From positions 1 through 49,144 of the forward strand of contig JAFXQO010000081.1 of NCBI GenBank assembly GCA_017527065.1: a DNA stretch of 49,144 nt, given 5' to 3'. A model generated the notes under the pieces. It saw nothing but the letters and a program-made list of their open reading frames with translations, did not search any database and was not told the DNA's origin. How positions within the stretch are numbered: position 1 is the first letter of the stretch; every line of letters begins with the position of its first letter. Of this stretch, positions 45,474 through 49,144 are shown one piece after another. The DNA comes from Clostridia bacterium (GTDB lineage Bacteria; Bacillota; Clostridia; Christensenellales; Aristaeellaceae). A program made the position numbers and the translations under genes.

Positions 45474-45956
45474 TCATGCCTTCAGCGCGGCGCAGAAGGC
45501 CTCCATCCGCCGGTCGTTCTCCGCGTCGGGCCTGTCCTTCGGGTCGATGATGATCAGCTCCGCCTCCAGCCGGCCGGCGCCCAGGCAGGCGCGCAGCTTC
45601 GCGAAGGCCTTCTCCGCCCCCGAGCCGCCCTGGCAGGCGAAGGCGGCGATCCGCTTGCCCGAGAGGTCGTTTTCGGCGATGAAGCTGCGGATGGGCGGGG
45701 CCATGTTGCCCGCCCACACGGGGAAGCCGAAAACGACGCGCCCGTATCCGGGCAAATGGGCGTCGTAGGGCCTGAGCGGCGGCTTCTCGGCCATCACGGC
45801 GCTCTTGCCGCCCCAGAAGAACTTGCGGAAGCCCGCCGTCGGATAGCCCTTGACCGGCTCGATGCGCAGGGTGTCCGCGCCGAGCCGATCGGCGAGTCGC
45901 CGCGCGGCGTACTCGGTGTTGCCGCCCAGGGAATAGTATACGATCAGCGTCTTCAC
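45474..45956 (-). CDS. Flavodoxin family protein
   Basis: A 160-residue flavodoxin-like protein. The FMN phosphate loop is YYSLGGNTEYAARRLADRLG near the start, followed by GYGRVVFGFPVWAGNMAPPIRSFI (the W contacting the isoalloxazine ring) and AFACQGGSGAEKAFAKL. These serve as electron carriers or NAD(P)H:quinone-type reductases. The start is GTG 45956 with GGGAGG ten bases upstream. Confidence 0.88.
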   Translation of the reverse strand: MKTLIVYYSLGGNTEYAARRLADRLGADTLRIEPVKGYPTAGFRKFFWGGKSAVMAEKPPLRPYDAHLPGYGRVVFGFPVWAGNMAPPIRSFIAENDLSGKRIAAFACQGGSGAEKAFAKLRACLGAGRLEAELIIIDPKDRPDAENDRRMEAFCAALKA

Positions 45957-45993
45957 GGCGTTCAGCCTCCCTTGTCGGATGTAACCTTAACCG

Positions 45994-46161
45994 TCAATCG
46001 TCCGCCGGAAACAGGCCCCGCTTCACGGCGCGCTCAAACCAGGCGTAGCGCCGCTCCGCGGGCGACGCGCCGCACAGCGCCTGAACGCAGGCCGCGCACA
46101 GCGCCAGCCCGCCCGCCCGCAGGACCGGGAACCGGCTTTTGCAAAAGGAACAGTTCCCCAT
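45994..46161 (-). CDS. Small double-CxxC protein, possibly Gin/CsfB-like
   Basis: A 55-residue protein, below the usual size cut-off of gene finders. CSFCKSRFP at residues 4-12 and LCAACVQALC near 21-30 give two CxxC pairs 15 residues apart, then SPAERRYAWFERAVKRGLFPADD. The spacing of the cysteines and the terminal D/E-x-x-Y-x-x-F/Y-x-x-x-x-K pattern recall the sigma-G inhibitor Gin (CsfB), a zinc protein of sporulation, but the central strand differs; a generic zinc ribbon is the alternative. ATG has GGGAGG nine bases upstream, inside a terminator arm. Confidence 0.55.
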   Translation of the reverse strand: MGNCSFCKSRFPVLRAGGLALCAACVQALCGASPAERRYAWFERAVKRGLFPADD

Positions 46162-46171
46162 GAACAAAACC

Positions 46172-46219
46172 TCCCGAATACACCCAGTCTGACCATCCTG
46201 GGACAGATTATTCGGGAGG
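46172..46219 (-). terminator. Terminator of the 168-aa gene, containing the next ribosome binding site
   Basis: On the minus strand CCTCCCGAATA (46219-46209) pairs with TATTCGGGAGG (46182-46172), with inner CCCAG/CTGGG, then TTTTG. The GGGAGG of the second arm is the Shine-Dalgarno of the 55-aa gene. Confidence 0.7.
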
Positions 46220-46714
46220 GGCCGATTGGGTGACGGCGGCGCGCAGGGCGGCGGCCATGGCCTCGTCCGGCTGGATGACCAGCAGCGCCGGCGCGGCGTC
46301 CCCCTTTTGATAGGCGATGGCGGCCTCAGGCAGGGCGACCTGCTTCACCACGGCCTTCTCGTAGGTCTGCGCGTTGCCCCGGCGGCTGAACACCTCGTCC
46401 TTCGGGCCGAAATCGACGATCCGGTCCAGGGGGATGTCGTGGACGACGCGGGCGGAGCCGCCGTACACGCGCTCGACGAAGAACTGCCCCTCGCCCAGGG
46501 AATAGCGGTATTCCATCGCGCTCAGCCGCAGCACGGCCAGCGCCTCGGCCGCCACCAGCAGCCACACGGCGAAGGAGCCGTACTGAAAGCCGGTGGACAG
46601 GGCGACGGCGCGCTCGACCCAGCTCACCAGCACGATGGAGACGGCCAGGCCCGCTATGAGCAGCGCGCCCTTCACGGGCGAGAGCGCGCGGCCCTTGAGG
46701 CTCTGGCGGATCAT
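46208..46714 (-). CDS. Two-helix membrane protein with PH-like domain
   Basis: A 168-residue protein. Two hydrophobic segments (about 16-34 and 47-65) are followed by a beta-rich part resembling bacterial PH-like domains: YRYSLGEGQFFVERVYGGSARVVHDIPLDRIVDFGP with the usual I-x-L-x-x-I. Function unknown. It overlaps the following 251-aa gene by 4 nt at its start (ATGA), suggesting a membrane pair. Confidence 0.65.
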   Translation of the reverse strand: MIRQSLKGRALSPVKGALLIAGLAVSIVLVSWVERAVALSTGFQYGSFAVWLLVAAEALAVLRLSAMEYRYSLGEGQFFVERVYGGSARVVHDIPLDRIVDFGPKDEVFSRRGNAQTYEKAVVKQVALPEAAIAYQKGDAAPALLVIQPDEAMAAALRAAVTQSAPPE

Positions 46715-47466
46715 TCCGCCGCCTCCGCTTCGCCTCCGGCGGGCTCGAACAGATTGATCATTTCCTGCAATACCGCCACGGCGGTGTCCTGGTTCTTGCT
46801 GAACTGCACCACGGCCAGGTACTTGCCCTCCGGGTCGTAGGAGAACGCGTCGGCCATGCCGGTCAGCGTGTCGGCCTGCAGGGCGTAGACGTGCTGCTCC
46901 GTGGTGGCGTTGCCCTCGTCGTCATAGCCGTCGAAGGTGACGCGGCCCAGGTTGCGGTCGCCGGGGTCCAGCGCGCCGGAGGCGATGTAGTCGTCCAGCG
47001 GCACCAGCACGTTCTGCTCCAGCAGGCCCAAGAGCAGGCTGCGGGACAGCACGTAGATGTCGCCCTCCTGCGCCGCCAGCATCACCATGAACTTCTGAGC
47101 GGCGTAGTAGCTCGCCTCGCTGGAGGATTCGGGATCATAGTTCAGCGCGAGGAATTCCACCTCCTGCAGGGGCAGCTCGTAGTCCGCCTCCCGGTCGGCC
47201 CCGGAGGCCGCGTCCCGCTCGCGCTCATGCTCCTGGCCGGCGGCGAGGAGCCGCTGCGCGGCTTCCTGGGCGGCGGGCCCTTCGGTCTCCGCGTAGAGGC
47301 CGATCAGCTCGATGTCGATCCGCCGCTCGTTGGGGGCGTGGTAGACGGTCACGGTGAACACCAGGTTGCCGACGAGGGCCGCCGAGATCATGATGAGGAC
47401 ATAGATCCATTTGCCGTATTGAAAGTGGTTTTTCAGCTTATCGCGGGTCAGTTTGGTGTTTGGCAT
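46711..47466 (-). CDS. Single-pass membrane protein, 251 aa
   Basis: Not assigned to a family. One membrane segment at about 21-43 (WIYVLIMISAALVGNLVFTVTVY), basic N-terminus inside, a large external part. YYAAQKFMVMLAAQEGDIYVLSRSLLLGLLEQNVLVPLDDYIASGALDPGD resembles the middle of extracellular solute-binding proteins (V-P-L-D-D-Y-I), so a membrane-tethered, shortened binding-protein fold is possible. ATG 47466 has AAGGAGGT nine bases upstream. It precedes the PH-like gene in the same operon. Confidence 0.65.
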   Translation of the reverse strand: MPNTKLTRDKLKNHFQYGKWIYVLIMISAALVGNLVFTVTVYHAPNERRIDIELIGLYAETEGPAAQEAAQRLLAAGQEHERERDAASGADREADYELPLQEVEFLALNYDPESSSEASYYAAQKFMVMLAAQEGDIYVLSRSLLLGLLEQNVLVPLDDYIASGALDPGDRNLGRVTFDGYDDEGNATTEQHVYALQADTLTGMADAFSYDPEGKYLAVVQFSKNQDTAVAVLQEMINLFEPAGGEAEAAE

Positions 47467-47645
47467 GGGCGTAAAACCTCCTTGGCGCGGGCCGCGGCCG
47501 CGAAACAAGACTTTTCCGACGCGTCTATTATACCGAAAGGCCGACGGCATGGCAAGCGGCTTTTCGCAAAAAAACCGGGGCGGCCATTTTGCCGTCATAT
47601 TTTGCCCCGTTCCGCCGGAAAAAGGATGCGGCGGCCGGAAAAATA

Positions 47646-47654
47646 TGGTATACT
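47646..47654 (+). promoter_or_regulatory. Extended -10 of the alanine racemase gene
   Basis: TGG-TATACT at 47646-47654, 35 bp before the ATG; no good -35. The divergent gap 47467-47689 contains no gene. Confidence 0.5.
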
Positions 47655-47689
47655 GTTGCTGCTCAAAAAACGGACGGGAGGAAAAAACG

Positions 47690-48835
47690 ATGCTGACGCT
47701 GGAGGAAGCGACGGCCCGCTGCTGGGCTGAGGTCGACCTGGGCCGGCTCAGGGACAATTATCACACAGCCCTCGCGCATCTGACCGGGGGGGCGCGGCTC
47801 ATCGCCGTATTGAAGGCCAACGCCTACGGGCTGGGCGCGGCGAGGGTGGCCCGCTTCCTGCGGGGGGAGGGGCAGACCTTCTTCGCCGCGGCCTCCTTCG
47901 GCGAGGCGCGGGAAATCAAGGGCGCCGCGCCGGACGCGGACGTGCTCATACTGGGCCTTGCGGGGGGCGGCGAGCTGGAGAAGGCCGTCGGCGCGGGCAT
48001 GATCCTCACCGTGTTCTCCCGCGCCTACGCGGAGAACGTCATCGCCGCGGCGCGGCGGGCGGGCCGGAAGGCGCGGGTCCATCTCAAGGTCGAGACCGGG
48101 CTGCACCGGCTGGGCCTCATGCCGGAGGAGGCGGCCGGCGTGGCGGCGCTGCTGGACGGCAGCGGCGCGGCGTCCATCGAGGGGCTGTTCACCCACCTGG
48201 CGCTGCGGGACGGGGCGAGCGACGCCGCGCAGCTGGACAGGCTCCGCTTCGCCCGGGACGAGATCGCCCGGCGCGGCCTGCCCGTGGGCCTGGTGCACGC
48301 GCTGGACAGCATCGGCATGGTGCGCTACCCGGAGGCGCAGATGGACGCCGTGCGCGCCGGCGCGTGGCTGTACGGCGTGTATCCCCGCCGATACGCCCGC
48401 CCGGAGGAAAGCCGGCTGGCGCTGGCCGTGAAGGCCCGCGTGGCGCAGCTGCACAAGGTGGCGGCGGGCGAGTGCCTGGGCTACGACGAGACGCACCCGC
48501 TGCGGCGCGACAGCCTGATCGCCACCGTGTCGGCGGGCTACATGGACGGCTTCCCCCGGCTGAACGGCGAAGGCTCGGTGGAGATTCGCGGCCGTCGCGC
48601 GCCGGTGGCGGGGCTTGTGTGCATGGACCAGATGATGGCGGACGTGACCGACATCCCCGGCGTGCGCGAGGGCGACGAGGTGATCCTTTTGGGCGGGAGC
48701 ATCGGCGTGGACGAATACGCCTCGGTCGGGGGCCTCAACCGGAACGAATCCCTGGCCCGCACGGGCCGCCGCGTGCCGCGGGTGTACATGGACGGCGGGC
48801 GGGTGGTGGACATCGCCTGCGAAATGGGAGAATGA
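47690..48835 (+). CDS. alr: Alanine racemase
   Basis: A 381-residue PLP enzyme converting L- to D-alanine for peptidoglycan. Lys42 in VLKANAYGLG binds PLP; VKVETGLHRLGL-type segment (VHLKVETGLHRLGLMP) and LFTHLALRDGA are conserved in the barrel; the catalytic Tyr is in VSAGYMDGFPR, where the usual Ala of GYADG is Met; CMDQMMADVTD closes the active site. Related racemases for serine cannot be excluded. GGGAGG precedes the ATG. Confidence 0.93.
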   Translation: MLTLEEATARCWAEVDLGRLRDNYHTALAHLTGGARLIAVLKANAYGLGAARVARFLRGEGQTFFAAASFGEAREIKGAAPDADVLILGLAGGGELEKAVGAGMILTVFSRAYAENVIAAARRAGRKARVHLKVETGLHRLGLMPEEAAGVAALLDGSGAASIEGLFTHLALRDGASDAAQLDRLRFARDEIARRGLPVGLVHALDSIGMVRYPEAQMDAVRAGAWLYGVYPRRYARPEESRLALAVKARVAQLHKVAAGECLGYDETHPLRRDSLIATVSAGYMDGFPRLNGEGSVEIRGRRAPVAGLVCMDQMMADVTDIPGVREGDEVILLGGSIGVDEYASVGGLNRNESLARTGRRVPRVYMDGGRVVDIACEMGE

Positions 48836-48853
48836 CCGAAAGGATGAACGGAT

Positions 48854-49144
48854 ATGACCGATAGAGAACTTTTCGCCCGGGTGGACGCGGTGTACGACTG
48901 GGCGGTCGCCCTCCGGCGGCGCATCCACGAAAACCCCGAGCTGGGCGAGCATGAATTCGGGACGCAGAGGACCATCTGCGCGGCGCTGGAGGAAATCGGC
49001 GTGGAATACGCCGCCGAGAGCACCTGGGTCGTGGGGCTGATCCGCGGCGCACAGCCTGGCCCCACGGTGGCCATCCGGGCGGACATCGACGCGCTGCCCG
49101 TGACGGAGCCCGAGGGCTGCCCCTTCCGCTCGAAAAACGAGGGC
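48854..49144 (+). CDS. M20-family amidohydrolase, N-terminal part
   Basis: The gene runs off the window; 97 residues are visible. FARVDAVYDWAVALRRRIHENPELGEHEFGTQRTICAALEEIGVEY and VAIRADIDALPVTEPEGCPF are the start of M20D amidohydrolases (hippurate/N-acyl-amino-acid/ N-acetyldiaminopimelate type), including the Asp that helps bind the dinuclear metal. Substrate unknown. The start has GAAAGGA upstream, 18 nt after alr, so they are probably co-transcribed. Confidence 0.9.
   Translation, partial: MTDRELFARVDAVYDWAVALRRRIHENPELGEHEFGTQRTICAALEEIGVEYAAESTWVVGLIRGAQPGPTVAIRADIDALPVTEPEGCPFRSKNEG

Overview
The window comes from a GC-rich spore-forming Firmicute, most likely an uncultured gut-type member of the Clostridia. 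The pointers are split glycine decarboxylase subunits (GcvPA/GcvPB), a DUF2232-rplI-dnaB cluster, a WalKR-like two-component pair, GerMN-domain and ScpB genes, and GGGAGG/AAGGAGG ribosome binding sites with -10/-35 promoters. No species can be named from the sequence alone.

Layout. 1-2720 (+): end of gcvPA, gcvPB, a metallo-beta-lactamase-fold hydrolase. 2735-9640 (-): a znuB/znuC-like metal ABC transporter, a nucleotidyltransferase, a four-helix membrane protein, an RluA-type pseudouridine synthase, an RNA methyltransferase-like protein, DUF2442, a nucleoside phosphorylase, DegV and uridine kinase, many with 4-nt overlaps. 9867-13253 (+): DtxR/MntR-type regulator, GNAT, GGDEF/EAL protein. 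13345-13429: tRNA-Leu(UAA).

13407-23058 is a 9.65-kb integrated element bounded by a 20-bp repeat of the tRNA-Leu 3' end. It has a repressor-integrase pair on + facing a minus-strand run (excisionase-like, replication protein, Holliday-junction-type nuclease, YqaJ exonuclease, Cys-rich partner, sigma factor, TerS-like HTH, two unknowns), plus a ribbon-helix-helix/MazF-type toxin-antitoxin pair and an apparent free-standing ncRNA. It has no capsid, portal, tail, lysis, large terminase or conjugation genes. The design resembles a phage satellite (PICI-like) more than a prophage. 23039-24154 looks like the end of a second, decayed relative at the same site, with a DUF4258/YgiT pair and a second ribbon-helix-helix gene sharing a 51-bp upstream segment with the first.

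24202-34272 (+): O-antigen-ligase-family protein, D-Ala-D-Ala carboxypeptidase, a SsuABC-like transporter overlapping a ROK-family gene, LCP protein, SpoU methyltransferase, MATE exporter and TetR regulator. 34276-44121 (-): macrodomain fusion protein, scpB, dnaB, rplI, DUF2232, GerMN lipoprotein, WalKR-like kinase and regulator, a frameshifted AEC transporter, YbaK. 44468-49144: D-cysteine desulfhydrase-like enzyme (+), flavodoxin, a 55-aa double-CxxC protein and two membrane proteins (-), alanine racemase and the start of an M20 amidohydrolase (+). Cell-wall functions recur (carboxypeptidase, LCP, WalKR-like pair, alanine racemase).
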